Origin: Prevotella sp. P5-108
GTDB taxonomy: Bacteria > Bacteroidota > Bacteroidia > Bacteroidales > Bacteroidaceae
Reading direction: 5' to 3'
Assembly (NCBI RefSeq): GCF_002251385.1
Contig: NZ_NPJJ01000057.1
Location: 62,001 to 126,000 of the forward strand
Length of the DNA: 64,000 bases
Shown: one piece after another, positions 36,506 to 44,967 of the stretch
Numbering within the stretch: position 1 is the first letter of the stretch
Layout: every line of letters starts with the position of its first letter
Notes under the pieces: model-generated
The model's input: only the letters and a program-made list of their open reading frames with translations
The model's database searches: none
Told to the model about the DNA's origin: nothing
Position numbers and translations under genes: made by a program

Positions 36506-39040
36506 CTACTTCGCCGTGGGCGCTTTCTTCAGGTCGTCATTATAGATAGAGTGACGCGAGCGCTTGGTCTTGGAGTACTTCATGTCGCCCAGACGATAGC
36601 TGACGCCTATGCTGATGCCTTGACGCGAATAGCGTCTGTCCGACTGGCTCTGATAGCCGGGGCCTTGTGTATAAGTGGTACGGGTGAGCCACTTATGAAA
36701 CGGGTCGGCGGCACGCAGCGACACGATGAGGCGCTTGCTGCGCAGGAACGGCCGCGACAGCGAGAAGTAGTTATACACGAGACCGTCTACCCTATCCTGC
36801 AGCGTGACGTCTCTCGACCGCGCCGACAGGATGGCATAGAGCGAGATGTCTGCCGGCAGCCTCCACGACAGGTTGAGGTCTGCGTTGCCGGTCCATCCGT
36901 GGTTTTGCAGCTGGCGGCTGGGCGCTCTGAGGTCTATATAGGCGGCTCCCATGCTCAGCGTGAGCCAGAGCTTGGAGGTGAGGTTCCACTTGTAGTAGAC
37001 ATTCACAGCCGTACGCTCCACCTTGCCTACATTGAGATAGGTGGTATAGACGGCACCGGGCGCGGCATAGTGCTTGCCGTTGTCGAAATACTCGCCCCCT
37101 TCGCCTATCAGTCTGCTGTAGCTCTCGATACCATTGCTCAGATGGCGGTAACTCAGGCTCAGACTGAGGTTGGTCTTGCGGGTAAACCATCCATAGGTGG
37201 CGCCCAGGTTATAGCTGTTTTCTGCGTCCAGGCTGCTGTTGCCCTGCACGATGTTCTGCGGGTTCAGGTTGTTGAAGTAGGGGTTGAGATAGTATATACT
37301 GGGGCGTGCCAGCCTCTTGCCGTACTCCAGCCTCAGCGACTGGGCCTTGGCGAGCTTCAGGTTGACCCTCACCGACGGCACCACGTTGGCGTAGTGGCTC
37401 GAGTAGTTGCCCTCTGCGCCTATGGGCCCTGCCAGATACTTGATGTCCTGATAGGTATATTCGTAGCGCAGGCCCGGCATCACCGAGACGGTCTTTCCGC
37501 GGTAGGTATAGCTGAGATAACCGCCCACGATGTCATTGCGGTTTTTGTAGTGGTTGCTCCGCAGGTCGTTGTGGGCCCACTGCCCCGACATGGCCCTGCT
37601 GTCATAGAGGTCGTTCTGGCTCTCGTTGTTGCGCAGGATGTACTTGGCGCCCACTTCCAGCGTGTGCTGCCGCCCCAGCGGTGTGCTATAGTCCAGCTGC
37701 AGGGTGTGTTCGTTGGTCTTGTTGTCACGGTTGGAGCGGTTGTCATAGAGTTGGAGCTGTTCTATCAGGCTCGCCATGCCGCCACTCACGATGTCGGCAT
37801 ACTGGGTGATGTCCTTGCTGTGCGACGGACCGGTACTCAGCTGATACGACAGCGTGGTGACGCGCTGGTGGTTGCGTCTTCCGTTGCGCTGGTAGTCCAG
37901 ATTAAGGGTGCCGTTGAGCATCGAGTTCTTCAGATTGCCATGGCGCAGATACGAGTAGTCTGCCTGACTGTTGCCCTGGCTCCACATGCCGGTACGCTCG
38001 TCACTCATCATGTGCTGTTGGGCAGCCATACCCATCAGCGAGAAGGTGATCATCTGCACGCTGTCTATCTCGTAGCTGGCGTTGACCGAGGCAAACTCGG
38101 TGTTGTCCTGCGACTTGGTGCTGTTCACGCTCCTGAGTTGGGTGGTGCCACCCGCGCCGTAGCCATTGCGCAGCAGCGACGTCCTGTCCTCGGGCGCCAG
38201 TATGCGGTTGTAAGAGAAGTCGGCGTCAAAGGCAAACCGTCCTATCTTGCTCATCGTCATCACGCTGCCGTTGTAGGCCACCGTACCTGCATCGGCCGAC
38301 AGGGTGGTAAGATGGCCCTCATACTGCGAGCGCATCACGATGTTGATAACGCCGCCTATACCCTCGGCATCATACCGGGCACCCGGCGAGGTAATGACTT
38401 CAATGCTCTTGACCATCTCGGCAGGCAGACTGCGCAGCACCTCCTTGGGGTTGCGCGTGACGGCGGTCTTGCGACCGTTCTGCAGGATGAGAAACTTCTT
38501 GGTGCCATTCATCTCTATATTGCCGTCGCCGTCTACGCTTATCAGTGGCACCTTGCCCATCATCTCCGAAAGTCGCAGTATCTTGGCGTCGGGGTCCGAC
38601 GCCACATCGTAGGTCAGCTTGTCCACATCCATCGTCACCAGCGGTTTCTGTGCATCCACCGTTACCTCTTTCAGCATCTTCACATCATCGGCGACATAGA
38701 CGGCCCCTATGTCCATGACTTCCTGTCCCTCCGTCAGAGCGAAGCGACGGGGCTCAGCCACTCTGCCCACCATGGCTGCGGTGACGGTGTATTGGCCGGG
38801 CATGACGGGCACCACCACCTCAAATCGGCCAACGCTATCGGCCAGCACCTTCTTCACGCCGGTGCCAGGCAGCGACTTGTGTGCCACGCATACGGTGGCC
38901 ATCATCTCGGGCTCGCCGGTCTCCTTGTCCATCACCGTTCCCGTAACCTTACACATCGGGACAGTGGCGGGCGTCTGAGCGCCCATCGGCATCGCAAACA
39001 TGACAGCCAGTACTGTCAGCATCATTGATAGTGGTTTCAT
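36506..39040 (-). CDS. Outer-membrane TonB-dependent receptor-like beta-barrel protein (OMP_b-brl_3 type)
   Basis: A protein of 844 residues with signal peptide MKPLSMMLTVLAVMFAMPMGAQ. A carboxypeptidase-regulatory-like beta-sandwich (CKVTGTVMDKETGEPEMMATVCVA...) covers ~28-115. A plug domain is near 125-230: VTVDAQKPLVTMDVDKLTYDVASD...VEVITSPGARYDAEGIGGVINIVM, here reading SIEVITSPGARYDAEG. A long barrel follows and ends in alternating aromatics. No SusD partner is adjacent. It is homologous to the receptor at 44968 (shared PKEVLRS/PKEILKS and GARYDAEGIGG/GPKYDAEGVGG). Substrate unknown. Confidence 0.9.
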   Translation of the reverse strand: MKPLSMMLTVLAVMFAMPMGAQTPATVPMCKVTGTVMDKETGEPEMMATVCVAHKSLPGTGVKKVLADSVGRFEVVVPVMPGQYTVTAAMVGRVAEPRRFALTEGQEVMDIGAVYVADDVKMLKEVTVDAQKPLVTMDVDKLTYDVASDPDAKILRLSEMMGKVPLISVDGDGNIEMNGTKKFLILQNGRKTAVTRNPKEVLRSLPAEMVKSIEVITSPGARYDAEGIGGVINIVMRSQYEGHLTTLSADAGTVAYNGSVMTMSKIGRFAFDADFSYNRILAPEDRTSLLRNGYGAGGTTQLRSVNSTKSQDNTEFASVNASYEIDSVQMITFSLMGMAAQQHMMSDERTGMWSQGNSQADYSYLRHGNLKNSMLNGTLNLDYQRNGRRNHQRVTTLSYQLSTGPSHSKDITQYADIVSGGMASLIEQLQLYDNRSNRDNKTNEHTLQLDYSTPLGRQHTLEVGAKYILRNNESQNDLYDSRAMSGQWAHNDLRSNHYKNRNDIVGGYLSYTYRGKTVSVMPGLRYEYTYQDIKYLAGPIGAEGNYSSHYANVVPSVRVNLKLAKAQSLRLEYGKRLARPSIYYLNPYFNNLNPQNIVQGNSSLDAENSYNLGATYGWFTRKTNLSLSLSYRHLSNGIESYSRLIGEGGEYFDNGKHYAAPGAVYTTYLNVGKVERTAVNVYYKWNLTSKLWLTLSMGAAYIDLRAPSRQLQNHGWTGNADLNLSWRLPADISLYAILSARSRDVTLQDRVDGLVYNYFSLSRPFLRSKRLIVSLRAADPFHKWLTRTTYTQGPGYQSQSDRRYSRQGISIGVSYRLGDMKYSKTKRSRHSIYNDDLKKAPTAK

Positions 39041-39631
39041 AGGCTTATAGTTTTATTACACATTCACAAAGCGTAGCTCCGCAAAACTCCTGGATTAGAA
39101 AGGAATGTCCAAATGTAAAAAGAAAAAACGATATGGCAATCTTTTTCCTCGTTTTTTTACGTTCCCCGTGCATTTTTTTCATTTCCACGCTGATTATGTG
39201 ACCATTTGTGTCGCCGATGACCACTCCGGCAGCCACTTCCACCATCGGGCGACGGCTGCCGACCTGCTCTGCCACCCTCTGCTGCCGTTGCAGAGATGCC
39301 GCATGGCTCTGCCCAGGCGAGAGGATGACCACAGACTGCGCCGTGTAACCGGCAGAAAAGTTATTGCAAACGATTAGGCTTATGGATGAGCACCTCAGGT
39401 TCTGATCCGCCAGCGAAAATCACTCCTTGGCTGACTATACAGGAAGAGCGGCTTGAGAGAGTGGCGTTGCCCACCCTTTCAAGCCGCTTGTCGTTGCGCC
39501 CGCCCTATATACATTATATTATATATAGACGCGCCACTACCCTTGTCGGTCTTATGCGTTTCCAGACGATACGCACGCACCCCCTGCCTCTTGCCAGAGG
39601 CGACAAGAGGCGGTCCGGGTGTATGGGCAGC
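39041..39631. other. Gene-free region with possible terminator hairpin
   Basis: No convincing gene. The stem GCGGCTTGA (39448-39456)/TCAAGCCGC (39479-39487) may terminate the minus-strand efflux operon, although only a weak CTCTTCCT follows on that strand. An AT-rich CTATATACATTATATTATATATAG stretch near 39507-39530 separates it from the MFS gene end. Confidence 0.4.
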
Positions 39632-41248
39632 CTATTTCAGACGCTGCGCCAATCTGCCGAGATACTCTATGCCATAGACAGGCCATAGCGGCACCTTGCG
39701 CACATTGGTCCTCACCGCCGGTATGTCGAGCGCCAGGAAGAGCAGAGTCATGCAGCCGCTCATCCAGACCACGATGCCGTAAATCTGCTTGAGGGCTACG
39801 CTCATCATACTGCGTATATACTGCTCCATAAAGGCAGGGTAATTCATCTGCGACAGGTCCAGACGCGTCAGCGTGAGCCCTTGGCCGTAGCGGGCTATGT
39901 CGTCGTTCATGAACCAGGAGAACCAGTGGGTGTAGATGCCATATCCGGCAGCACCGGCGAGATACATGTGGAAGATATTGAACACGAAGAGCCCCATGAA
40001 GAACTGTTCCAGACTGGGGGCAGACTCGTTGAGAGCCCACATGAGCGTGGCGGCGAGAATGGCATAAGCCGCACCGCGGCAGATGATAGGCAGACGGAAC
40101 TGCTCGATGTTGACCTGCATGTCGAGTCTGAAGTACATGAGCAGGGCATAAGCCAGGATGAAGCCGAAGCCAAGGGCAAAGAGTTTCCACACCTTCCACT
40201 TCATCACCTTGAGCCACAACAGGTCGATGGCTATGCCCAGATAGACGCCGGGCAGTGCCCATAAGAGCAGTTGTGCCTTGGTATGCTCTTCCAGCCGTAT
40301 CACCTCGGTATAGAGTATTTCCTCGAGGGTGTGCTCGCAGCCTAAGAGAAGCTCGCCCATTGTCACCACCACCATGATGGGCACTATGTTGCGCAGCCTG
40401 AAGATTCTCAGGTCTACATAGGGATTGCCCACCCTGAGCAGCCTGTGTACCACCACGCCCGCCAGAGCCAGCGCCACGCCCGTCAGGATGCGCAGTGTGC
40501 GGCTGTCCATCCACATCTTGTAGTCGCCATAGACAAAGATGTAGGACAGCACGAGCATGAGCAGACTGATAAGCAGACCGCTGCAGAAGTCGATGCCACG
40601 CAGGCTTATCCTGTTGGGCATGGGGCAGAAGGGACGGCACATCACCAGCTGCACGCCCACCACCACGCACATGGCGCCGATGATGAATACGTGCATCATC
40701 TGCCAGGTGAAGTGATAGCCGAACCAAGCCGCCAGGAAGGCGCTGCCCTCGATAGACGTGAGCAGCACGATGTGGAGCACGGGGAAGAACACGGCAAAGT
40801 CGCGGCGGGGAGTTATCCACAGCTGGATGTTGCTCATCAACTCAAAGGTGCCTTGCAGCTTGGCCATACCGCCTATGAAGCACACCACCAGCAGTAGCGG
40901 CATGAAGGTGGTATGGATGGTCACGAGGTTGGTCACGGCTATGACCACCGCCGAGGTGATGAGCAGCTGCTGGTTGGTAAAGCGGAACTTCATGCGGAAG
41001 AGCATGGGGAAGTAGATGGCCATGCCGGCAAGACTGGCATAGAGCAGCATCATCAGGTCTTCTATCATGAAGTTGGTGGAACCCTGGATGGCCTCAAGCG
41101 AACCCAGGTACATACTGCCAGAGAACTGGATGCAGAACGCACACAGCACATATATCCACGGCCGGATGCACCGTGGCACCCAGTCGCGGAACATGGGCAT
41201 ATTGAAGCCCATGCCTGCTGTCTGTGGGGGAGGAGGCATTGGTATCAT
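39632..41248 (-). CDS. MFS efflux transporter, EmrB-like
   Basis: Inner-membrane drug/proton antiporter of 538 residues with about 14 hydrophobic segments (for example IYVLCAFCIQFSGSMYLGSLE, GMAIYFPMLFRMKF, FAVFFPVLHIVLLTSIEGSAFLAAWFGYHF). The N-terminal sequence differs from classic EmrB and its GX11G motif is not obvious. Its position, 20 bp after a HlyD-family adaptor and a TolC gene, makes an EmrAB-TolC-like tripartite pump likely. Last gene of that operon. Confidence 0.82.
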   Translation of the reverse strand: MIPMPPPPQTAGMGFNMPMFRDWVPRCIRPWIYVLCAFCIQFSGSMYLGSLEAIQGSTNFMIEDLMMLLYASLAGMAIYFPMLFRMKFRFTNQQLLITSAVVIAVTNLVTIHTTFMPLLLVVCFIGGMAKLQGTFELMSNIQLWITPRRDFAVFFPVLHIVLLTSIEGSAFLAAWFGYHFTWQMMHVFIIGAMCVVVGVQLVMCRPFCPMPNRISLRGIDFCSGLLISLLMLVLSYIFVYGDYKMWMDSRTLRILTGVALALAGVVVHRLLRVGNPYVDLRIFRLRNIVPIMVVVTMGELLLGCEHTLEEILYTEVIRLEEHTKAQLLLWALPGVYLGIAIDLLWLKVMKWKVWKLFALGFGFILAYALLMYFRLDMQVNIEQFRLPIICRGAAYAILAATLMWALNESAPSLEQFFMGLFVFNIFHMYLAGAAGYGIYTHWFSWFMNDDIARYGQGLTLTRLDLSQMNYPAFMEQYIRSMMSVALKQIYGIVVWMSGCMTLLFLALDIPAVRTNVRKVPLWPVYGIEYLGRLAQRLK

Positions 41249-41268
41249 AATCGTCCTTGGCGTCGTAA

Positions 41269-42297
41269 TCAGTATTTCACCTCACACTCCACGTTGTACC
41301 CGGCATGCAGGCGGGCAAGGTCTTTGGCGCTGTTGCCGTCGAGGGCGATGCGCACGGTGACGCGCTGTTCGACCTTGACAAAGTTGCCAGTGGCATTGTC
41401 GACGGGAAGGAGCGAGAAGGCGCTGCCCGTGGCACGGCTGATGCGCTCCACGCGACCCCGATAGACGATACCGGGCACGGCATCGACGGTGAACTGCGCC
41501 TCAGACCCTTCGTGGATATGGTCGAGCTGGCTCTCCTTGTAGTTAGCCTCGACCCACAGACTGCCCGCATCGACGATGTTTACCAGTGTCTGACCGGGCT
41601 GCACGAGCATGCCCTCCTGGATGTCCTTGGTACCCACCACGCCGTCGCAGGTGGCGATGATGTAGCAGTAGGAGAGGTTGAGCTGGGCCAGCTGGACGGC
41701 AGCCTGGGCGAGTCGCAGCGTGCTGATAGAGGCAGAGAGGTGGTGGCCCTGCTCGGTCTTGACGCTGGTCTGGGTGGCACGCGAGCGAGCCGCCTGCTCG
41801 TATCGGGCTTTGGCACTGAGGTAGGCAGTATGCACGTTGTCATACTGCTGGCGGGTCACAGCCTCCTTGGCGAGCAGGGCTTCGAAGCGGGCGTCCTCGC
41901 GACGGGCGTTGTCCAGATGGGCACGGGCTTCCTCGATGCTGGCATCGGTCACCTGCATGCCCGCTTCGGTGGTGGCTATGCTGGAGCCAGTGGCCTTGGA
42001 GCCCTCTTCGGCGCGGGCAAGGTCGGCCTGGGCCTGGGCCAGACGCAGACGAAACTCGGTGTCCTCGATGACCACCAGGGTGTCGCCCTTCTTGACGTGC
42101 TGGAACTCCTCAAACCTTACCTCCTTGACGAAACCCTGCACACGGGTGTTCTGGGGAGTGACGTGCTGGCGCACACGGGCGTTGTCGGTAAACTCTACAT
42201 GGCCGAAGTGGCCGAAATTGACAATGACGATACTGGCTCCGATTACAATGAGCAGGAGCACCATGCTGTTGTAAACGTATTTCTTGATATTCTTCAT
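41269..42297 (-). CDS. HlyD/EmrA-family membrane fusion protein
   Basis: Periplasmic adaptor of 342 residues linking the MFS pump to a TolC channel. It has one N-terminal membrane helix (YVYNSMVLLLIVIGASIVIVNFGHFG), then a biotinyl-lipoyl half-motif (ENTRVQGFVKEVRFEEFQHVKKGDTLVVIEDTEF-like, seen as TRVQGFVKEVRFEEFQHVKK). A long alpha-hairpin follows (~85-215, rich in A, E, Q, R), then the second lipoyl half (SYCYIIATCDGVVGTKDIQEGMLVQPGQTLVNIVD) and a beta-barrel domain. 77 bp of GC-rich sequence separate it from tolC. Confidence 0.92.
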   Translation of the reverse strand: MKNIKKYVYNSMVLLLIVIGASIVIVNFGHFGHVEFTDNARVRQHVTPQNTRVQGFVKEVRFEEFQHVKKGDTLVVIEDTEFRLRLAQAQADLARAEEGSKATGSSIATTEAGMQVTDASIEEARAHLDNARREDARFEALLAKEAVTRQQYDNVHTAYLSAKARYEQAARSRATQTSVKTEQGHHLSASISTLRLAQAAVQLAQLNLSYCYIIATCDGVVGTKDIQEGMLVQPGQTLVNIVDAGSLWVEANYKESQLDHIHEGSEAQFTVDAVPGIVYRGRVERISRATGSAFSLLPVDNATGNFVKVEQRVTVRIALDGNSAKDLARLHAGYNVECEVKY

Positions 42298-42374
42298 CTT
42301 GATGGTTGTTGCGGGTCTGCCGGTGGCGACCCTTGGGTTGGTGTATAGGGTATGGGGTGTAGGGGTGCCGGTGG

Positions 42375-43676
42375 CTACAGCTGCCCGGCTATGTACTTCA
42401 TCTTATAATAGGCATAGGCGATGTTGATGCGCGCATCGACCTCGCCCAGTTCGGCGTCGAGCTTCATATTGGTAGCGTCTATCATGTCGGTGATGAGCGC
42501 CAGCTGGTTGAGATAGCGGTTGTTGACCACCTGATAGTTCTGGCGCGCCAGCTCCACGCTCTTCTGCTGGGTTTCGAGCTCGGCATAGCTCTGCAGATAG
42601 AGGGTGTAGGCAGCCTGTATGTCGTTGTTTACCTGCTCGGCAGCCACCTCCTTGCGCTCGGCGGCGTTGCGGGAGTTGAGCCGGGCCTGCGCCAGCTTGC
42701 GGTTGCTCTTGAAGAGCGCCGACAGCTGATACTGCACGCCCACGCCCACATACCACACGTTGAGGTTCTTGTCTACGGGCGGCAGTTCAAAGGTGATGGG
42801 GCCGTTGAAGTTGTTCTGCGCCACGAGAGCCACCTTGGGCAGCAGTTCGCTCTTGGCGATGCGCTCCTGTTGGCGTGCCATCTGCTCGCCCACGCCCGCC
42901 ATCACCAGTTTAGGGCTTGCCGCCACGGCTGCAGTCTGCCAGTAGGCTTCGCCATCCTTGCCATAGAGGGCAGAGCAGGCATCGTCGGCAGGCTCTATCG
43001 CATAGTCTATAGGCAGTCCGAGCGTGTTGCAGAGCTGGTGGTTGAGTATGCGGCGGCTGTTGTGCAGCTGGGTAAGACTCAGACGGAGCCGCTCCATCTG
43101 CAGTTCGTATCGGGTGATGTCGTTCTTGAGCGCCACGCCCTGCTGTTGCTTCTCGGTAATGTTGTCGATGAGCTTCTGGGTGAGCGCGATGTTGTTCTCT
43201 ACCACCCTCTCGCGGTTTGCGGTCTTCATCAGGTCCAGATACTGGCCCAGAGCGATGAAGCGCTGGTTCTGCAGATTGAGAGCCAGCTCGGCCCGAGCCT
43301 GGTCGGCACCCAGTTGTGCCAGACGGATGCCTGCATCGATGGCTCCGCCGGCATAGACGGTCTGGCGGGCATCTACCACCAGCTGGTTGCCGAAGTGGGG
43401 CGAATGGAGGCCATGCACATGGGCAAAGTCGCGGTCGGTAAGCACTGCATTGCCGATATAGCTGGCAGAGACCTGGGCTCCCACATCGGGCAGACGCTGG
43501 CTGCGGGCTGCCCTGACACCCTCGTCGGCAGCTGCCACAGCAGTCTTGCCCGCGCGGATGGTGCGGTTGTGCTGGTCTATCAATCCATACATGTCTCCGA
43601 TAGTCATCCTGTGCTCATTCTGAGCATGAGCGTTGGTCGTAATGGCGATACACACGGTTATCGCATAGAATAGTCT
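42375..43676 (-). CDS. TolC-family outer-membrane efflux channel with disrupted start
   Basis: TolC-like protein of ~425 residues with paired coiled-coil regions (QTAAVAASPKLVMAGVGEQMARQQERIAKSELLPKVALVAQNNF; YAELETQQKSVELARQNYQVVNNRY). The 5' end is odd. An ATG at 43683-43685 is followed in frame by AAC and then TGA (43677-43679). After that comes RLFYAITVCIAITTNAHAQ, clearly the body of a signal peptide. The only later start, GTG at 43655, would leave too short a signal. So either the gene is inactivated by one base change, or initiation is unusual. First gene of the efflux operon, with a TACCTTTG box upstream. Confidence 0.85.
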   Translation of the reverse strand, partial: RLFYAITVCIAITTNAHAQNEHRMTIGDMYGLIDQHNRTIRAGKTAVAAADEGVRAARSQRLPDVGAQVSASYIGNAVLTDRDFAHVHGLHSPHFGNQLVVDARQTVYAGGAIDAGIRLAQLGADQARAELALNLQNQRFIALGQYLDLMKTANRERVVENNIALTQKLIDNITEKQQQGVALKNDITRYELQMERLRLSLTQLHNSRRILNHQLCNTLGLPIDYAIEPADDACSALYGKDGEAYWQTAAVAASPKLVMAGVGEQMARQQERIAKSELLPKVALVAQNNFNGPITFELPPVDKNLNVWYVGVGVQYQLSALFKSNRKLAQARLNSRNAAERKEVAAEQVNNDIQAAYTLYLQSYAELETQQKSVELARQNYQVVNNRYLNQLALITDMIDATNMKLDAELGEVDARINIAYAYYKMKYIAGQL

Positions 43677-43705
43677 TCAGTTCATATCTTTTCTAAAAAT
43701 CGGTG

Positions 43706-43713
43706 CAAAGGTA
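43706..43713 (-). promoter_or_regulatory. Promoter -7 box for tolC-emrA-emrB-like operon
   Basis: Minus strand TACCTTTG followed by CACCG, 20 bp before the probable original ATG. It lies back to back with the AraC-gene promoter. Confidence 0.65.
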
Positions 43714-43755
43714 GTTACTATTTGGGAAGCAACAGTGAATAAAAATACGCCAGAA

Positions 43756-43787
43756 TTTGACATTTTGGGAAACTTGGAGTAATTTTG
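43756..43787 (+). promoter_or_regulatory. Promoter of the AraC-type regulator gene, leaderless
   Basis: TTTG (43756-43759), 20 bp, TAATTTTG (43780-43787). The ATG at 43792 begins only five bases after the box, so the transcript should have essentially no leader. Confidence 0.65.
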
Positions 43788-43791
43788 CAGC

Positions 43792-44601
43792 ATGCAAGAG
43801 ACCCAACTTACCACCATCAGCAGTGCCGTCATCGACGGCGAGAGCCACACACTCGACCGGGGAGCCATCATCTACAGCCACAGGGGCATCGCCTCGGTAC
43901 GTATCAATTTCGACCACTGGGATATGCAGGGCGAGAGCGTGCTTATCATGTTTCCTGGAGATGTTATAAAATGGGAAATGATGGATGACGACTTCTCTGC
44001 CGACGCCATCATCTACAGCAGCGACATACTGCGTACGGCGAGCCTCAACATCGAGCACACGGTCTACGATACGCTCAGGGCCGACCGCCGGTGTGGCTAC
44101 CCCGAGCTCATCGCCCATGTCGTAGACAGCATGTTCCGTATCTTCCGCTTCTATTTCACCGTAGAACACTACACGCTCACCGACCGCATCGTGACCCTGC
44201 AGCTGCAGGCGTTCTTCCTGGGTTTCTACGACTATCTGCTCGCCAATCCCCGCGAGCCGGGCAATGACCGCGGCACCCAGCGCAAGGTAGAGCTGTTCAA
44301 CCGGTTTATGCAGCTGCTCGAAGACGAATACCGCTTGGGACACGAGGTAAACTACTATGCGCAGCGCATGAACATCTCGCGCAAGTATCTGGGGCTCATC
44401 GTCAGCGACAGGACTGGCGTATCGCCCAAGCGCATCATCGACGAGTACATCATGCTGAGGCTCAAGCTCGCCCTGCGTACCTCCAAGCGCAGTCTGAAGC
44501 AGATAGCCGACGACTACAACTTCTCTGACCAGAGCGCTCTTACCCGCTACTTCCGCCATCATGCGGGGCTGTCGCCACAGCAGTACCGTCTGCGCCAGTA
44601 G
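43792..44601 (+). CDS. AraC-family transcriptional regulator
   Basis: A protein of 269 residues. The C-terminal ~100 hold the double helix-turn-helix: YAQRMNISRKYLGLIVSDRTGVSPKRIIDEYIMLRLKLALRTSKRSLKQIADDYNFSDQSALTRYFRHHAGLSPQQYR. The N-terminal ~160 form a cupin-like ligand-binding domain without a recognisable class. It is divergent from, and 107-116 bp away from, the efflux operon start, so control of that operon is the natural inference. The inducer is unknown. Confidence 0.93.
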   Translation: MQETQLTTISSAVIDGESHTLDRGAIIYSHRGIASVRINFDHWDMQGESVLIMFPGDVIKWEMMDDDFSADAIIYSSDILRTASLNIEHTVYDTLRADRRCGYPELIAHVVDSMFRIFRFYFTVEHYTLTDRIVTLQLQAFFLGFYDYLLANPREPGNDRGTQRKVELFNRFMQLLEDEYRLGHEVNYYAQRMNISRKYLGLIVSDRTGVSPKRIIDEYIMLRLKLALRTSKRSLKQIADDYNFSDQSALTRYFRHHAGLSPQQYRLRQ

Positions 44602-44696
44602 GCTGCACGGCAGCGGGAGCCGCAAGCCACGCAGCCCGGCAGAGCGTGCATGACCAGATGGTGGGGCAACCCTCATGGGCGACGTGGGGAGCGCCC

Positions 44697-44795
44697 CCGC
44701 CGGCTCGTTTCAATAGGTACGAGAGCTCGTGACTTACGATACGTGCGCTCGTGACATAAGGCACGCGGGCTCGTGACTTATGTTACGAGCCGACA
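44697..44795. repeat. Four-unit 22-bp-period dyad array, locus B
   Basis: Units are CGTTTCAATAGGTACG (44706-44721), CGTGACTTACGATACG (44728-44743), CGTGACATAAGGCACG (44750-44765) and CGTGACTTATGTTACG (44772-44787). All spacers are 6 bp and end in GCT. The flanks CCGGCT and AGCCGACAG are inverted copies. It lies between the araC gene and a convergent-free upstream region of the next receptor. No other feature is seen in 44602-44967. Confidence 0.85.
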
Positions 44796-44967
44796 GCCAT
44801 GACCTCCACGGCGACAGACATGGCGGCGGGCGCGCTGTCAGCGTTAAACAATCTTAAGAAACGGGGCTGCGGCATCCATAATCGGCGTTTCAATCGTCTT
44901 TAGTAGTGTAACCGCGCCGATGGCACCGATGGCCACGATGCCCTACGCTGCAACAACCAAAACAGAC

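Noticed and set aside
36011..39028. Plus-strand 1005-codon frame over the receptor gene
   Set aside because: Antisense shadow of a high-GC gene; the minus strand carries a signal peptide, plug and barrel.
39045..39332. A 95-codon minus-strand frame between the receptor and efflux genes
   Set aside because: Low-complexity basic sequence with no start context or homology that I can recognise.
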